Shown here one piece after another: positions 20,765-31,619 of a stretch of DNA of 64,000 nt. Source of the stretch: Alphaproteobacteria bacterium. Its GTDB lineage: Bacteria; Pseudomonadota; Alphaproteobacteria; Ferrovibrionales; Ferrovibrionaceae. The stretch is taken from positions 28,271 through 92,270 of the forward strand of contig CANJGB010000013.1 of the NCBI GenBank assembly GCA_947473805.1, given 5' to 3'. Both the position numbers and the translations under genes were made by a program. The notes under the pieces are model-generated. The model was given only the letters and a program-made list of their open reading frames with translations, had not been told where the DNA came from and did not search any database. Positions within the stretch are counted from its first letter, which is position 1, and each line of letters starts with the position of its first letter.

Positions 20765-22211
20765 CCTCATCGACGGGCCAGCGCCCGGGATCGAGATCGC
20801 CGGCCTCACCGCCGATAGCCGAGAAGTGCGCCCGGGCTGGATGTTCGCCGCCCTGGCTGGCTCGAAGACCGATGGCGTACGTTTTGTCGATGATGCCTTG
20901 GCGCGCGGCGCGACAGCGGTGCTGTCCTCGCCCGATTCCGCTTTGGCTGACCGTCTGGCAAAGGCCGGCATCGCCCTCGTTACCGACGAGCGCCCGCGCG
21001 CGCGCCTCGCCTTCATCGCCACTCGCTTCTTCGGGCCGGGGCCGGAGACGGTTGCCGCTGTCACTGGCACCAACGGCAAGACTTCGGTCGCCTCGTTCAC
21101 ACGGCAGATCTGGGCGCGCCTCGGCGTGTCGGCCGCGTCGCTCGGCACGCTCGGCGTCGTGGCGCCGGACTATTACCAGCCGCTGAACCACACCTCGCCC
21201 GACCCCATCGTCCTGCACCGCCTACTTGCCGACCTGAAGCGGCGCGGGGTGGACCATCTCGCCATCGAGGCGTCGAGCCACGGTCTGGACCAGTGCCGGC
21301 TTGAGGCGCTGCGTCCCGTGGCTGGCGCATTCACCAACCTGACCCGCGACCATCTCGACTATCACCCGAACGTCGAGGCCTATTTCGCCGCCAAGATGCG
21401 CCTGTTCGACGAACTCATAGCGCCGGGCGGCACCGCGGTCATCAACGCCGACAGCGAATGGTTCAACCGCGTCGTGGCGGTCGCCGATGCACGTAGGCTG
21501 CGCGTCGTCGGGTACGGTGCCGCCGGCCGAGAACTGCATATCCGCTCACTGGAACCGCATGCCCAGGGCCTGCGCGTCGATGCTGACCTGTATGGCCGCA
21601 CTCGGCGGATCGAACTGCCGCTGGTCGGCGCCTTCCAGGCCGCCAATGCGCTGTGCGCGCTTGGTCTCGTCGTCGCCTGCGGCGGCGACATCGATGCGGC
21701 GATTGCGGCACTCGATCACCTCGAGGGCGTGCCGGGCCGGATGCAGTGGGTCGCAACGACCGCTGCCGGCGCGCCAATTTTCATCGACTATGCCCACACA
21801 CCTGACGCGCTGCAGACCGTGCTCAAGGCGCTGCGTCCGCACGCGGCCGGCCGGCTGGTCGTCGTGTTCGGCTGTGGCGGCGACCGCGATCGCGGCAAGC
21901 GTCCGATGATGGGGCGCATTGCCACCGACCTGGCGGACACTGTTTACGTCACCGACGACAATCCGCGCAGCGAAGCACCCGCCGCAATACGCGCCGAAAT
22001 TCTCGCCACCGCGCCCGGGGCCATCGAAATCGGTGACCGCGCCGATGCCATTCTCGCCGCCGTGAAGTCGCTGGGCCCCAGCGACGTGCTGGTGGTTGCC
22101 GGCAAGGGCCACGAGCAGGGCCAGATCGTCGGTGCCACGGTCCGGCCGTTCGATGATGCGACCATTGCGCGTGACGCGGCGACGAGCCGCCGCAACGGGA
22201 CATTGCACTGA
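20751..22211 (+). CDS. murE: UDP-MurNAc-tripeptide synthetase MurE (meso-DAP adding)
   Basis: MurE adds the third residue to the peptidoglycan stem peptide. The 486-residue form has the ATP loop VTGTNGKTSVASF near residue 104 and the motif DNPR (TDDNPRSEAP near 402), which marks meso-diaminopimelate specificity. I chose the TTG at 20751 because GGAG lies seven bases upstream and the length fits the family; the frame is open further upstream, over ftsI, but that part does not resemble MurE. Confidence 0.93.
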   Translation: MRLTDLIDGPAPGIEIAGLTADSREVRPGWMFAALAGSKTDGVRFVDDALARGATAVLSSPDSALADRLAKAGIALVTDERPRARLAFIATRFFGPGPETVAAVTGTNGKTSVASFTRQIWARLGVSAASLGTLGVVAPDYYQPLNHTSPDPIVLHRLLADLKRRGVDHLAIEASSHGLDQCRLEALRPVAGAFTNLTRDHLDYHPNVEAYFAAKMRLFDELIAPGGTAVINADSEWFNRVVAVADARRLRVVGYGAAGRELHIRSLEPHAQGLRVDADLYGRTRRIELPLVGAFQAANALCALGLVVACGGDIDAAIAALDHLEGVPGRMQWVATTAAGAPIFIDYAHTPDALQTVLKALRPHAAGRLVVVFGCGGDRDRGKRPMMGRIATDLADTVYVTDDNPRSEAPAAIRAEILATAPGAIEIGDRADAILAAVKSLGPSDVLVVAGKGHEQGQIVGATVRPFDDATIARDAATSRRNGTLH

Positions 22212-23629
22212 TGGCCGCGCAGCCCCTCTGGACCGCTGACGAGGTTGCCCGGGCGACCGGTGGGCGCAGCCTTGCGCCGTTCGCGGCAACGGGGGTTTCC
22301 ATCGACAGCCGCACGGTCGGTGCGGGCGACCTGTTCATTGCGCTGAAGGGCGATAACTTCGACGGCCACGCCTATGTCGCCGCTGCGCTCCGAGCCGGCG
22401 CCGCAGGCGCGCTTGTCTCCACCGTTCCCGATGGCCTGGAAAATGCGCCTCTGGTGGTCGTCGACAACACCTTCAACGGCCTGCGTGCCCTGGGCGCAGC
22501 GGCGCGGCTGCGCAGTGATGCGAAGATCGTCGCTATCACCGGCAGCGTCGGCAAGACCAGCACAAAAGAAATGGTGCTGCAGAGCCTCGAACGCCAGGGT
22601 GGCGCGCACGGTTCGACCGGCAACCTGAACAACCATTTCGGTCTGCCGCTGTCGCTTTCGCGCATGCCGGCGGACGCCCAGTTCGGCGTATTCGAGATGG
22701 GCATGAACCATGCCGGCGAGATCGAGCCGCTGACACTGCTGGCCCGTCCGCACGTCGCCATCGTCACCACCATCGAGGCGGTGCACCTCGAACACTTCCG
22801 CGACATCTACGGCATCGCCGATGCGAAAGCGGAAATCTTCGCCGGCATCGAAGCGGGCGGCACCGCCGTACTGAACCGTGACAATCCGTATTTCGATCAT
22901 CTGGTTGCGCGCGCCAAGGAGCGCGGCGTGGACCGTGTTGTGTCATTCGGCAGCCATCCGCACGCCGATGCGCGGCTGGTGAACATGGCGCTGCATCCGG
23001 CCTGCGCGTGCGTCGCCGCCGACATTATGGGCCAGGCGATGACCTACAAGATCGGCGCGCCGGGCCGCCACTGGGTGATGAATTCGCTCGCCGCACTTGC
23101 TGCGGTCCGTCTGGTTGGTGGCGACCTTGGCCTCGCCGGCCTGGCATTGGCCAGCCTGACTCCGCCCGATGGGCGCGGCCGGCGGCATGTCGTCGAACGC
23201 GACGGCGGCACGTTCGAACTGATCGACGACAGCTACAATGCCAGCCCGCCCAGCATGCGCGCCGCCTTTGCAACCCTGGCGGCGGCGCGGCCTGATTCGC
23301 GTGGTCATCGCATCGCCATCCTGGGCGACATGCTGGAACTCGGCGCCGACGCGCCCGCCCTGCACGCGACGCTCGCCGCCGATATCGAGACGGCCGGGAT
23401 CGACCGCGTCTACTGCGCCGGTCCGCTGATGCGTCACCTGTTCGATGCGCTGCCGGCAAGCCGCCGCGGTATGCATGCCGCCACCGCTGCTGAGCTGATG
23501 ACCAGTGCACTGGCCGCGCCGCGTGATGGCGACGTCGTGCTCGTGAAGGGTTCGCACGGCAGCCGGATGTACGAAGTTGCGGCGGCGTTGATCGGCGGCG
23601 GTGCGCCGCGCATCGCCGCGAAAGGTTGA
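22211..23629 (+). CDS. murF: UDP-MurNAc-pentapeptide synthetase MurF
   Basis: MurF adds D-Ala-D-Ala to the UDP-MurNAc-tripeptide. The 472-residue protein has the Mur ligase layout: [16 protein letters not shown] near the N-terminus, ATP loop [13 protein letters not shown] near 112, [10 protein letters not shown], and [14 protein letters not shown] near 339, a MurF hallmark. Start ATG overlaps the murE stop by one base. Confidence 0.95.
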   Translation: MAAQPLWTADEVARATGGRSLAPFAATGVSIDSRTVGAGDLFIALKGDNFDGHAYVAAALRAGAAGALVSTVPDGLENAPLVVVDNTFNGLRALGAAARLRSDAKIVAITGSVGKTSTKEMVLQSLERQGGAHGSTGNLNNHFGLPLSLSRMPADAQFGVFEMGMNHAGEIEPLTLLARPHVAIVTTIEAVHLEHFRDIYGIADAKAEIFAGIEAGGTAVLNRDNPYFDHLVARAKERGVDRVVSFGSHPHADARLVNMALHPACACVAADIMGQAMTYKIGAPGRHWVMNSLAALAAVRLVGGDLGLAGLALASLTPPDGRGRRHVVERDGGTFELIDDSYNASPPSMRAAFATLAAARPDSRGHRIAILGDMLELGADAPALHATLAADIETAGIDRVYCAGPLMRHLFDALPASRRGMHAATAAELMTSALAAPRDGDVVLVKGSHGSRMYEVAAALIGGGAPRIAAKG

Positions 23630-23637
23630 GACCCAAT

Positions 23638-24726
23638 ATGCTTTACCAGCTGCTTTATCCGATGGCCGACCAGTTCGCGGTCTTCAACCTGTTCCGTTAT
23701 CTGACATTCCGGACCGGCGGCGCAGTGCTGACCGCCATGCTGATCGCATTCCTGTTCGGTGAGCCGCTGATCAATTGGCTGCGCTCGAAGCAGGGCAAGG
23801 GGCAGCCCATCCGCACCGACGGGCCGCAGAGCCACATCGTCGCCAAGCGCGGCACGCCGACCATGGGCGGCTTTCTCATCCTGCTGGGCCTCACGGTGGG
23901 CACGCTGCTTTGGGCCGACCTTGCCAACCGCTACGTCTGGGCGGTGCTGCTGGTCACCATCGGCTTCGGCCTTGTCGGCTTCTACGACGACTACCTGAAG
24001 GTCACAAAGCAGAACCCGAAGGGCGTGCCGGGCAAGCTGAAAATGGTGCTGCAGATCATCATTGCCGGAGCGGCCGCGGTTTGGATCGCGTCGGTAACGC
24101 GCGATCCGTTGGCCACCGGCCTCGCCATTCCGTTCGTCAAGGACCTGCTGCTGAACCTCGGCATCTTCATGGTGCCGTTCGCTATCTTCGTCATCGTCGG
24201 CGCCTCGAACGCGGTGAACCTGACCGACGGTCTCGACGGCTTGGCCATCGTGCCGGTGATGATCGCCGCCGCCAGCTTCGCGCTGATCTCGTATCTCGCC
24301 GGCAACGCGGTGTTCGCCAACTACCTGCAAATCAACGCGGTGCCGGGCTCGGGCGAACTTGCGGTATTCTGCGGCGCGCTGGTGGGCGCCGGCATCGGCT
24401 TTCTCTGGTTCAACGCGCCGCCGGCCATGGTGTTCATGGGCGACACCGGCTCGCTGTCGCTGGGCGGTGCGCTGGGCGCCGTAAGTGTCGTGACCAAGCA
24501 CGAGCTCGTACTTGCCATCATCGGCGGTCTGTTCGTGCTCGAGACGGTCTCGGTGATCGTGCAGGTCGCGTCGTTCAAGCTGACCGGCAAGCGCGTCTTC
24601 CGCATGGCGCCGCTGCACCACCATTTCGAACAGAAGGGCTGGGCCGAGCCAACCGTCGTGATCCGATTCTGGATCATCGCCGTCATCCTGGCCCTCGCCG
24701 GCCTCTCCACCCTGAAGCTGAGGTAG
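23638..24726 (+). CDS. mraY: Phospho-MurNAc-pentapeptide transferase MraY
   Basis: MraY attaches the MurNAc-pentapeptide to undecaprenyl phosphate, making lipid I at the inner membrane. The 362-residue, multi-helix protein has KRGTPTMGG near residue 76, the acidic motif GFYDDYLK near 117, [10 protein letters not shown] near 193, and the C-terminal APLHHHFE motif. The ATG at 23638 gives the usual length; a TTG at 23626 would add four residues. It starts eight bases after murF. Confidence 0.96.
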   Translation: MLYQLLYPMADQFAVFNLFRYLTFRTGGAVLTAMLIAFLFGEPLINWLRSKQGKGQPIRTDGPQSHIVAKRGTPTMGGFLILLGLTVGTLLWADLANRYVWAVLLVTIGFGLVGFYDDYLKVTKQNPKGVPGKLKMVLQIIIAGAAAVWIASVTRDPLATGLAIPFVKDLLLNLGIFMVPFAIFVIVGASNAVNLTDGLDGLAIVPVMIAAASFALISYLAGNAVFANYLQINAVPGSGELAVFCGALVGAGIGFLWFNAPPAMVFMGDTGSLSLGGALGAVSVVTKHELVLAIIGGLFVLETVSVIVQVASFKLTGKRVFRMAPLHHHFEQKGWAEPTVVIRFWIIAVILALAGLSTLKLR

Positions 24727-24733
24727 CACTTAC

Positions 24734-26113
24734 GTGATTGCCGTTTCCGCATACAAGGATCGCACCGTTGCCGTATTCGGGCTGGGCCGCTCTGGCCGCT
24801 CGGCGGCGCAGGCGCTTCTTGCCGGCGGTGCGCGCGTCTGGGCGTGGGACGATTCCGAGCCATCTCGTCGCGCGGCGGCCGACCTCCCGCTGAATGATCT
24901 TTCGGCCTGCGACTGGAGCAAGATTGCCGCGCTGGTCCTGGCGCCGGGCGTGCCCTTGACCCATCCGGCACCGCACTGGACGGTCGAAAAGGCCCGCGCC
25001 GCGCACGTGCCGGTCATCGGCGACGTCGAACTGTTCCTGTCTGCTCGCCCTGCCGGCACCAGGCTGGTCGGCATCACTGGCACCAATGGCAAGTCCACGA
25101 CGACGACGCTGATCGGCCACCTGCTGCAGCAGGCCGGTGTGCCCGTCGCGATCGGCGGCAATGTCGGCACGCCGGTACTGGATCTGCCGGCCCTGCCACC
25201 GGGTGGGGCCTATGTGCTGGAAATGTCCAGTTTCCAGATCGACCTGACACCGTCTTGGCACGCGGATGTCGCCTGCCTGCTCAATGTGACGCCGGATCAT
25301 CTCGACCGTCACGGCTCGATGGATGCCTATGTTGCGCTGAAGCGGCGCATGTTCGATCGCCAGACGGTGGATGATACTGCGGTGATCGGCATCGACGACG
25401 CCTATTGCCGCGCGATTGCCGCCACGCTGCGCGGCCCGCGCGTGGTCAAGGTTTCGGTCGGCCACACCGCCAATGTCGCGGTGCACGACGGCGTGCTGTT
25501 CGATGGCGTGGCAAGCGTTGGCCGGGTCGCCGACTTGCCGGCCCTGCCGGGTGAACACAACAGCCAGAACGCCGCCACCGCTTATGCCGTGTGTCGCGCA
25601 CTGGGCCTCGACCCGGCGACCATCATGGCCGGCCTGCGCACATTCCCGGGCCTGGCTCACCGCATGGAGCGCGTCGGCCGCCTCGGCAGCGTGTCGTTCG
25701 TCAACGATTCCAAGGCGACCAATGCCGATGCCGCCTCCAAGGCGCTCGGCAGTTACAGCAATATCTACTGGATCGCGGGCGGCAAGCCGAAGGCCGGCGG
25801 TATCGAAGGGCTCGATGCCCTGCACCCGCGTATCCGCCGCGCCTACCTGATCGGCACCGCCGCGCGCGAATTCGCTGCCACCTTGCAGGGCAAGGTCAAC
25901 GCCAGCGTCGTCGGCACGCTGGATGCCGCGGTGCCGGCCGCCTATGCCGATGCGGCGCGGGATGGCCATGCGGATGCCGTGGTCCTGCTATCGCCGGCGT
26001 GCGCGTCGTACGACCAGTTCCGTGATTTCGAGCAGCGCGGCGATGCCTTCCGCGATCTCGTCGCGGCGCTTGCCGCCCGCCAGGCAGGCCGCACCGAAGG
26101 AGCCGCGGCATGA
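24734..26113 (+). CDS. murD: UDP-MurNAc-L-alanine:D-glutamate ligase MurD
   Basis: MurD adds D-glutamate to UDP-MurNAc-L-Ala. The 459-residue protein has an N-terminal nucleotide-sugar domain (VAVFGLGRSGRSAAQAL), the ATP loop GITGTNGKSTTTTLIGH near 117, LNVTPDHLDRHGSM near 187, and FVNDSKATN near 320. It starts with GTG seven bases after mraY and overlaps ftsW by ATGA. Confidence 0.95.
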   Translation: MIAVSAYKDRTVAVFGLGRSGRSAAQALLAGGARVWAWDDSEPSRRAAADLPLNDLSACDWSKIAALVLAPGVPLTHPAPHWTVEKARAAHVPVIGDVELFLSARPAGTRLVGITGTNGKSTTTTLIGHLLQQAGVPVAIGGNVGTPVLDLPALPPGGAYVLEMSSFQIDLTPSWHADVACLLNVTPDHLDRHGSMDAYVALKRRMFDRQTVDDTAVIGIDDAYCRAIAATLRGPRVVKVSVGHTANVAVHDGVLFDGVASVGRVADLPALPGEHNSQNAATAYAVCRALGLDPATIMAGLRTFPGLAHRMERVGRLGSVSFVNDSKATNADAASKALGSYSNIYWIAGGKPKAGGIEGLDALHPRIRRAYLIGTAAREFAATLQGKVNASVVGTLDAAVPAAYADAARDGHADAVVLLSPACASYDQFRDFEQRGDAFRDLVAALAARQAGRTEGAAA

Positions 26114-27234
26114 GCGTACTTTCGCGCACCGACACCTCGACCGTTGGCCGCTGGTGGTGGACCGTGGATCGCTGGACCATCGCGGCTCTCGCTATCCTTA
26201 TTGGTATTGGCGGCGTTCTGACGCTGGCCGCATCGCCTGCCGTCGCCACGCGCATTGGTCTCACCAGTCTGCATTTCGTGCTGCGCCAGGTCGTGTTCCT
26301 GGCACCGGCCGTGATGATCATGTTCGCCGTCTCGCTGCTCAGCCCGCGGGGCATTCGTCGCCTGGCCTGCATTGTTTTCCTGGGTGCGCTGGTGCTTATG
26401 GCGATGACCCTGATCTTCGGCATGGAAGTGAAGGGTGCGCGCCGCTGGCTGTCGATCGCCGGCCTTTCGCTGCAGCCTTCGGAATTCGTCAAGCCCACCT
26501 TTGCGGTCGTCGCCGCCTGGATGTTTGCGGAGGCGAAGAAGACGCAGGGGTTCCCCGGGCGCCTGTTGTCCATCGGCCTGTACGGGCTGGTCATGGGGAT
26601 CCTGCTGAAGCAGCCGGACATCGGCATGGCCGTCGTCGTCACCGCGGTATGGTTTGCCCAGTTCTTCCTGGCCGGTCTGCCGATCGTGCTCGTAGCGGGA
26701 TTGGGCGTCGCGGCACTGGGTGGCATTGCCGGCGCTTATGTGATGTTCCCGCACGTCGCCGCCCGCATCGACAAGTTCCGCGATCCGGTCGGCCACGAGA
26801 ACTACCAGATCGACCGCGCCATGGAGGCCTTCGCCTCGGGCGGCCTGTTTGGCCGCGGCCCAGGCGAGGGCGCGGTGAAAAGCGTGCTGCCCGATGCGCA
26901 TACCGACTTCATCTTCGCCGTGGCAGGCGAGGAATACGGCCTGCTGCTGTGCCTCGCCATCGTGTCGATCTTCGCGTTCATCGTGCTGCGCGGCTTCGCG
27001 CGTCTGCTGGAGGACAACGACCTGTTTGTTGTCCTTGCTGGCGGCGGCCTGCTGACCCAGTTCGGCCTGCAGGCGGTCATCAACATCGGCGTCAACCTGC
27101 ACTTGCTGCCGACCAAGGGCATGACCCTGCCGTTCATTTCCTACGGCGGTTCGTCGCTGCTGGCCCTGGCCCTGGGCATGGGCATGCTGTTGGGCCTGAC
27201 CCGCAGCCGGCCACAGAATGGTGGCCGCACGTGA
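26110..27234 (+). CDS. ftsW: Septal peptidoglycan polymerase FtsW
   Basis: FtsW is the SEDS-family glycosyltransferase that polymerises septal glycan with FtsI. The 374-residue protein is hydrophobic with about ten helices and has SEDS hallmarks: KGARRWL near residue 110, LQPSEFVKPTF near 125, the catalytic-loop region with QIDRAMEAFASGGLFGRGPG near 235, and INLHLLPTKGMTLPFISYGG-type C-terminus (here INIGVNLHLLPTKGMTLPF). Starts and stops overlap murD and murG. Confidence 0.95.
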   Translation: MSVLSRTDTSTVGRWWWTVDRWTIAALAILIGIGGVLTLAASPAVATRIGLTSLHFVLRQVVFLAPAVMIMFAVSLLSPRGIRRLACIVFLGALVLMAMTLIFGMEVKGARRWLSIAGLSLQPSEFVKPTFAVVAAWMFAEAKKTQGFPGRLLSIGLYGLVMGILLKQPDIGMAVVVTAVWFAQFFLAGLPIVLVAGLGVAALGGIAGAYVMFPHVAARIDKFRDPVGHENYQIDRAMEAFASGGLFGRGPGEGAVKSVLPDAHTDFIFAVAGEEYGLLLCLAIVSIFAFIVLRGFARLLEDNDLFVVLAGGGLLTQFGLQAVINIGVNLHLLPTKGMTLPFISYGGSSLLALALGMGMLLGLTRSRPQNGGRT

Positions 27235-28355
27235 CCGGCCCCGTGGTCCTCGCCGCCGGCGGCACCGGTGGACATCTTTTCCCCGCCCAGGCGCTGGCGG
27301 CGGAACTTGTACGCCGAATGATTCCCGTTGCACTGCTGACCGACCGCCGCGCAGCCGGCTACGACACGCGCTTTCCCGGCGTGGACGTTCATGTCGTGCC
27401 GTCCGGCACGCCTGCCGCGCGCGGCGTGATGGCGAAGGTGCGCGCCGGTCTGGACATCGCGCTCGGCGTCGTTGCCGCGCTGCGCCTGCTGCGCCGCATC
27501 CGCCCCTCCGTGGTTGTCGGCTTCGGCGGCTATCCGTCGCTGCCGACCATGGTCGCGGCACAGCGCTTGGGCCTGCCGACGCTGATCCATGAACAAAATG
27601 CGGTGCTGGGGCGGGTGAACCGCCTGGTCGCCGGCCACGCCGCGGCAATCGCCGCGTCGATCCTGCCCCTTCAGTCTGTTCGTGCCGCCGACGAGCCTAA
27701 GGTCGTGCTGACCGGCAATCCGGTGCGCGATGAAGTGCGCGCTGTCCATGGTGTGCCGTATTCGGCACCTGACACGTCAGGCGAAATTCGCCTGCTCGTC
27801 CTGGGCGGCAGCCAGGGCGCCACAGTACTGAGCGATGTGGTGCCGGCAGCTCTCGCCTCGTTGCCCGATGCGCTGCGCCCGCGTCTGCGCGTGGTGCAGC
27901 AGTGCCGCCCGGAGGACCTGATCCGCGTGCGGGCGGCCTATGACGCGGCGAACATAAATGCCGACCTGGCCTCTTTCATCGCCGACGTGCCGACCCACCT
28001 GGCCAATTGCCACCTGGCCATTACCCGCGCGGGCGCATCGACCGTCGCCGAGCTTACTGTTGCCGGCCGCCCGTCGATCCTGGTGCCGTATCTGCACGCG
28101 ATGGACGACCATCAGACCGCCAATGCCCGCGCCCTCCAGGCCGGCGGTGCCACCCTGGTCATGCCGCAGCGCGAGTTCACCTCCGTTACGCTGCGTGACG
28201 CGCTCCAGGCTCTGCTGCTCGACGGCAACCGTCTCACCACCATGGCCGGCGCGGCGCACCGCCTGGGCCGGCCCGACGCCGCGGCAGCGCTTGCAGTGCT
28301 CGTTGCTGGCCACGGCCGCAATGGCGGCAAGGCCACGATGGCGAGGGCAGCATGA
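27231..28355 (+). CDS. murG: Lipid II synthase MurG
   Basis: MurG transfers GlcNAc onto lipid I at the inner face of the membrane. The 374-residue GT-B protein has [17 protein letters not shown] near residue 10, [11 protein letters not shown] near 97, [11 protein letters not shown] near 122, and the donor-site region [10 protein letters not shown] near 265. The GTG at 27231 overlaps the ftsW stop (GTGA). The same frame is open across ftsW, but only this part is MurG. Confidence 0.95.
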   Translation: MTGPVVLAAGGTGGHLFPAQALAAELVRRMIPVALLTDRRAAGYDTRFPGVDVHVVPSGTPAARGVMAKVRAGLDIALGVVAALRLLRRIRPSVVVGFGGYPSLPTMVAAQRLGLPTLIHEQNAVLGRVNRLVAGHAAAIAASILPLQSVRAADEPKVVLTGNPVRDEVRAVHGVPYSAPDTSGEIRLLVLGGSQGATVLSDVVPAALASLPDALRPRLRVVQQCRPEDLIRVRAAYDAANINADLASFIADVPTHLANCHLAITRAGASTVAELTVAGRPSILVPYLHAMDDHQTANARALQAGGATLVMPQREFTSVTLRDALQALLLDGNRLTTMAGAAHRLGRPDAAAALAVLVAGHGRNGGKATMARAA

Positions 28356-29773
28356 GGGCTCTTCCGCTCGACATCGGCACGCTGCACATCGTCGGCATCG
28401 GCGGCATCGGCATGAGCGGCATTGCCGAGGTGATGCACAATCTCGGCTACTCGGTGCAGGGCTCCGACCTCGCGTCCAACGCCAATGTGAAGCGCCTGCG
28501 CGACCTGGGCATCAAGGTGTTCGAAGGGCAGTCGGAAGAGAATGTCCGCGACGCCGAAGTGGTGGTCATCTCCTCTGCCGTGAAGGCGGATAATCCGGAA
28601 GTACGCGCCGCCCGCGCGCGTCTGATCCCCGTCGTGCGCCGCGCCGAGATGCTGGCCGAGCTGATGCGCCTGAAGTGGTGCGTCGCCGTTGCCGGCACCC
28701 ACGGCAAGACCACGACGACTTCAATGGTCGCTGCCCTGTTCGAGGCCGCCGGCCTCGACCCCACGGTCATCAACGGCGGCATCATCAACGCCTGGGGCAC
28801 CAATGCGCGCCTTGGTGCGGGCGACTGGATGGTGGTCGAGGCTGACGAAAGCGACGGCACGTTCACCAAGCTGCCGTCGACTCTGGCCGTCGTCACCAAT
28901 ATCGACCCGGAGCATCTCGACTTCTACGGCACGTTCGACAAGGTGCGCGAGGCCTTCAAGACCTTCGTCGAGGGCTTGCCGTTCTACGGTTTCGCCGCGC
29001 TCTGCATCGACCATCCGGAAGTGCAGGCTTTGATTGGCCGCATCATGGACCGCCGCATGGTCGCCTACGGGTTCAGCCCGCAGGCCGATGTGCGCGCGGT
29101 GAACCTGCGCGTCACGCCCGAGGGCCAGGTATTCGACGTCGCGCTGACCGACCGCGCCTCCGGCACCCAGCGCACGATCGACAACCTCCTGCTGCCCATG
29201 CTGGGCCGGCACAATGTGCAGAATTCTCTGGCCGTCGTCGCCATCGCCCGCGAGATGGGCTTCGATGACGAAGTCCTGCGCAAGGCGCTGGGCGGTTTCC
29301 GCGGCGTGAAACGCCGCTTCACCAAGACCGGCGAGACTGGTGGCGTCACCGTGATCGATGACTACGGTCACCACCCGGTGGAGATCTCTGCCGTTCTTTC
29401 TGCCGCGCGTCAGGCCGTTCCGAACAACCGCGTCATTGCCGTGGTCCAGCCGCACCGCTTCACGCGCCTCCGCGATCTGTTCGAGGATTTCTGCTCCTGC
29501 TTCAACGAGGCCGACACGGTGATCGTCGCCGATGTCTATGCCGCCGGCGAACCGCCTATCGACGGTATCGACCGCGACGCGCTGGTGCAGGGCCTGCGCG
29601 AACGCGGCCACCGCCGCGTCCTGCCGCTGGAGTCGCCCGAGCAACTGCCCGCGCTGGTGCGCGGTGAAAGTGCGGCCGGCGACATGGTCGTTTGCCTTGG
29701 CGCCGGTTCGATCACCAACTGGGCCAATGCCCTGCCGGAAGACCTCCGGAAACTCGCGGGCGGGAGCCGATGA
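28352..29773 (+). CDS. murC: UDP-MurNAc:L-alanine ligase MurC
   Basis: MurC attaches the first amino acid, L-alanine, to UDP-MurNAc. The 473-residue protein has the N-terminal [20 protein letters not shown] loop [12 protein letters not shown] near 114, EADESDGTF near 170, and [10 protein letters not shown] near 340. Overlaps of four bases with murG and murB. Confidence 0.96.
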   Translation: MRALPLDIGTLHIVGIGGIGMSGIAEVMHNLGYSVQGSDLASNANVKRLRDLGIKVFEGQSEENVRDAEVVVISSAVKADNPEVRAARARLIPVVRRAEMLAELMRLKWCVAVAGTHGKTTTTSMVAALFEAAGLDPTVINGGIINAWGTNARLGAGDWMVVEADESDGTFTKLPSTLAVVTNIDPEHLDFYGTFDKVREAFKTFVEGLPFYGFAALCIDHPEVQALIGRIMDRRMVAYGFSPQADVRAVNLRVTPEGQVFDVALTDRASGTQRTIDNLLLPMLGRHNVQNSLAVVAIAREMGFDDEVLRKALGGFRGVKRRFTKTGETGGVTVIDDYGHHPVEISAVLSAARQAVPNNRVIAVVQPHRFTRLRDLFEDFCSCFNEADTVIVADVYAAGEPPIDGIDRDALVQGLRERGHRRVLPLESPEQLPALVRGESAAGDMVVCLGAGSITNWANALPEDLRKLAGGSR

Positions 29774-30708
29774 GCGCGCACATGGCCATTCCCCGTCCGC
29801 CGCTCGTCGATCGCCTGCCGCCGGTTCGCGGCCGCTACAATGCGGGCGTTCGCCTGGCTGACCAGACCTGGTTCCGCGTCGGCGGCGCTGCCGAGGTGGT
29901 GTTCCGCCCGGCTGATCGCGACGACCTGGCGCAGTTCCTGAAGCGCAAGCCGAGCGACGTGCCAGTGACGGTGATTGGCGTTGGCTCGAACCTGCTGGTG
30001 CGTGACGGCGGCGTGCCCGGCGTGACCATCCGCCTCGGCCGCGACTTCGCCCTCGTCGAGGCTAAGGATGGCGTCATCGAGGCCGGTGCGGGCGCGCTGG
30101 ATCTCAATGTGGCGCTGGCCGCACGCGATGCAGGGCTGGCCGGTCTCGAGTTTCTCCGCGGCATCCCCGGCACGGTCGGTGGTGGCCTGCGCATGAATGC
30201 CGGCGCCTATGGTCGCGAGTTCAAGGATGTTCTGGTCGAGGCCGAGGCCGTCGACAGCGCCGGTAATGTGCATCGCGTTGGCGTCGCCGGAATGGACCTG
30301 ACCTATCGCCACAGCGGCGTGCCGGAAGACTGGATTTTCACCTGCGCCTGGTTGCGCGGCACGCCCGACGATCCGGCCGCCATCCAGGCCCGCATGAACC
30401 AGGTCAGCGAAGCGCGCGAGGCCAGCCAGCCCGTCCGCAGCCGCACGGGCGGCTCGACTTTCGCGAATCCCGAGGGTGCCCGCGCTTGGGAGCTGATCGA
30501 CCGCGCCGGCTGCCGTGGCCTGCGCATCGGTGGCGCCATGGTGAGCGAGCAGCACTGCAATTTCCTGATCAATACGGGAGACGCCACAGCTGCCGACCTC
30601 GAAACTCTCGGCGAAACCGTGCGTCGCCGCGTGAAGGAAACGTCCGGCGTCGAACTGCGTTGGGAAATCCGCCGCATTGGCCTCGCCGCCGCGGAGGCAG
30701 GCCAATGA
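29770..30708 (+). CDS. murB: UDP-N-acetylenolpyruvoylglucosamine reductase MurB
   Basis: MurB reduces UDP-GlcNAc-enolpyruvate to UDP-MurNAc using FAD and NADPH. The 312-residue type II-like protein has [13 protein letters not shown] near 36, [16 protein letters not shown] near 78, [21 protein letters not shown] near 130, and [13 protein letters not shown] near 225 with the catalytic Ser region. The ATG at 29770 overlaps the murC stop; an open frame upstream is not MurB-like. murB inside this cluster is typical for alphaproteobacteria. Confidence 0.95.
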   Translation: MSAHMAIPRPPLVDRLPPVRGRYNAGVRLADQTWFRVGGAAEVVFRPADRDDLAQFLKRKPSDVPVTVIGVGSNLLVRDGGVPGVTIRLGRDFALVEAKDGVIEAGAGALDLNVALAARDAGLAGLEFLRGIPGTVGGGLRMNAGAYGREFKDVLVEAEAVDSAGNVHRVGVAGMDLTYRHSGVPEDWIFTCAWLRGTPDDPAAIQARMNQVSEAREASQPVRSRTGGSTFANPEGARAWELIDRAGCRGLRIGGAMVSEQHCNFLINTGDATAADLETLGETVRRRVKETSGVELRWEIRRIGLAAAEAGQ

Positions 30709-31619
30709 CTGCCCATGTCGCCGTCCTGATGGGAGGCTGGTCGTCGGAGCGCGAAGTGTCGCTCAGTTCCGGACGTGCGGTCGCCAAGGCGCTGCGCGAC
30801 GAAGGCTATCGCGTTTCGGAAGTCGATGTAGGCCGTGACGTTGCCAGCGTGCTGGCGCAGCTAAAGCCCGATGTTGCTTTCAACGCCCTGCATGGCCCCT
30901 ACGGCGAAGACGGCAAGATCCAGGGCCTGCTCGAGATCATGGGCATTCCGTATACCCATTCGGGTGTGCTGGCCTCGTCCATCGCCATCGACAAACCCAA
31001 GGCCAAGCACGTGTGGGCAGACCTTGGCCTGCCGCTGGCCGAAGGCAAGGTGGTTCGCCGCGCCACGCTCATCGCCGGCCCGGTTCTGCCGAAGCCCTAT
31101 GTCATCAAGCCGCTGAACGAGGGTTCCTCGGTTGGCGTGCATATCGTGTTTGAGGGCGACAACTACCAGCCCGCCAACGATGCAGACTGGCATTTTGGCG
31201 ACGAGGTCCTCGTCGAACGCTACATCCCTGGCCGCGAAGTGCAGGTGGCTGTGATGGGCGACGAGGTGCTGGGCGCCATCGAGATCAAGCCGCAGGGACG
31301 GTTCTACGACTACGAGGCCAAGTACACCGACGGCAAGGCGCAGCACCTGATGCCGGCGCCGATCCATGCCAGCGCCTACGCGCAGGTGTGCGATCTGGCC
31401 CTGCAGGCCCACCGCGGCCTGGGTTGCCGCGGCGTCACACGTTCGGACTGGCGCTATGACGATACGGCCGGTGAGCCAGGCCGCTTCTACCTGCTGGAAA
31501 TCAACACGCAGCCGGGCATGACGCCGCTGTCGCTGGTGCCGGAAATCGCCGCGCACAAGGGCATCGGCTTCAACCGCCTGGTTCGCTGGATGGTGGAGGA
31601 TGCGGGATGCGATCGCTGA
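30705..31619 (+). CDS. ddl: D-alanine-D-alanine ligase
   Basis: Ddl makes the D-Ala-D-Ala used by MurF. The 304-residue ATP-grasp protein has [17 protein letters not shown] at the start, [15 protein letters not shown] near 60, [11 protein letters not shown] near 135 and [19 protein letters not shown] near 265. The ATG at 30705 overlaps the murB stop. Its 3' end overlaps ftsQ by 13 bases. Confidence 0.95.
   Translation: MTAHVAVLMGGWSSEREVSLSSGRAVAKALRDEGYRVSEVDVGRDVASVLAQLKPDVAFNALHGPYGEDGKIQGLLEIMGIPYTHSGVLASSIAIDKPKAKHVWADLGLPLAEGKVVRRATLIAGPVLPKPYVIKPLNEGSSVGVHIVFEGDNYQPANDADWHFGDEVLVERYIPGREVQVAVMGDEVLGAIEIKPQGRFYDYEAKYTDGKAQHLMPAPIHASAYAQVCDLALQAHRGLGCRGVTRSDWRYDDTAGEPGRFYLLEINTQPGMTPLSLVPEIAAHKGIGFNRLVRWMVEDAGCDR

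Noticed and set aside
25923..27230. Open frame upstream of and continuous with murG, covering ftsW
   Set aside because: The ftsW frame has all SEDS motifs over the same DNA; the murG-frame part is low-complexity, and GTG 27231 overlaps the ftsW stop as a normal coupled start.
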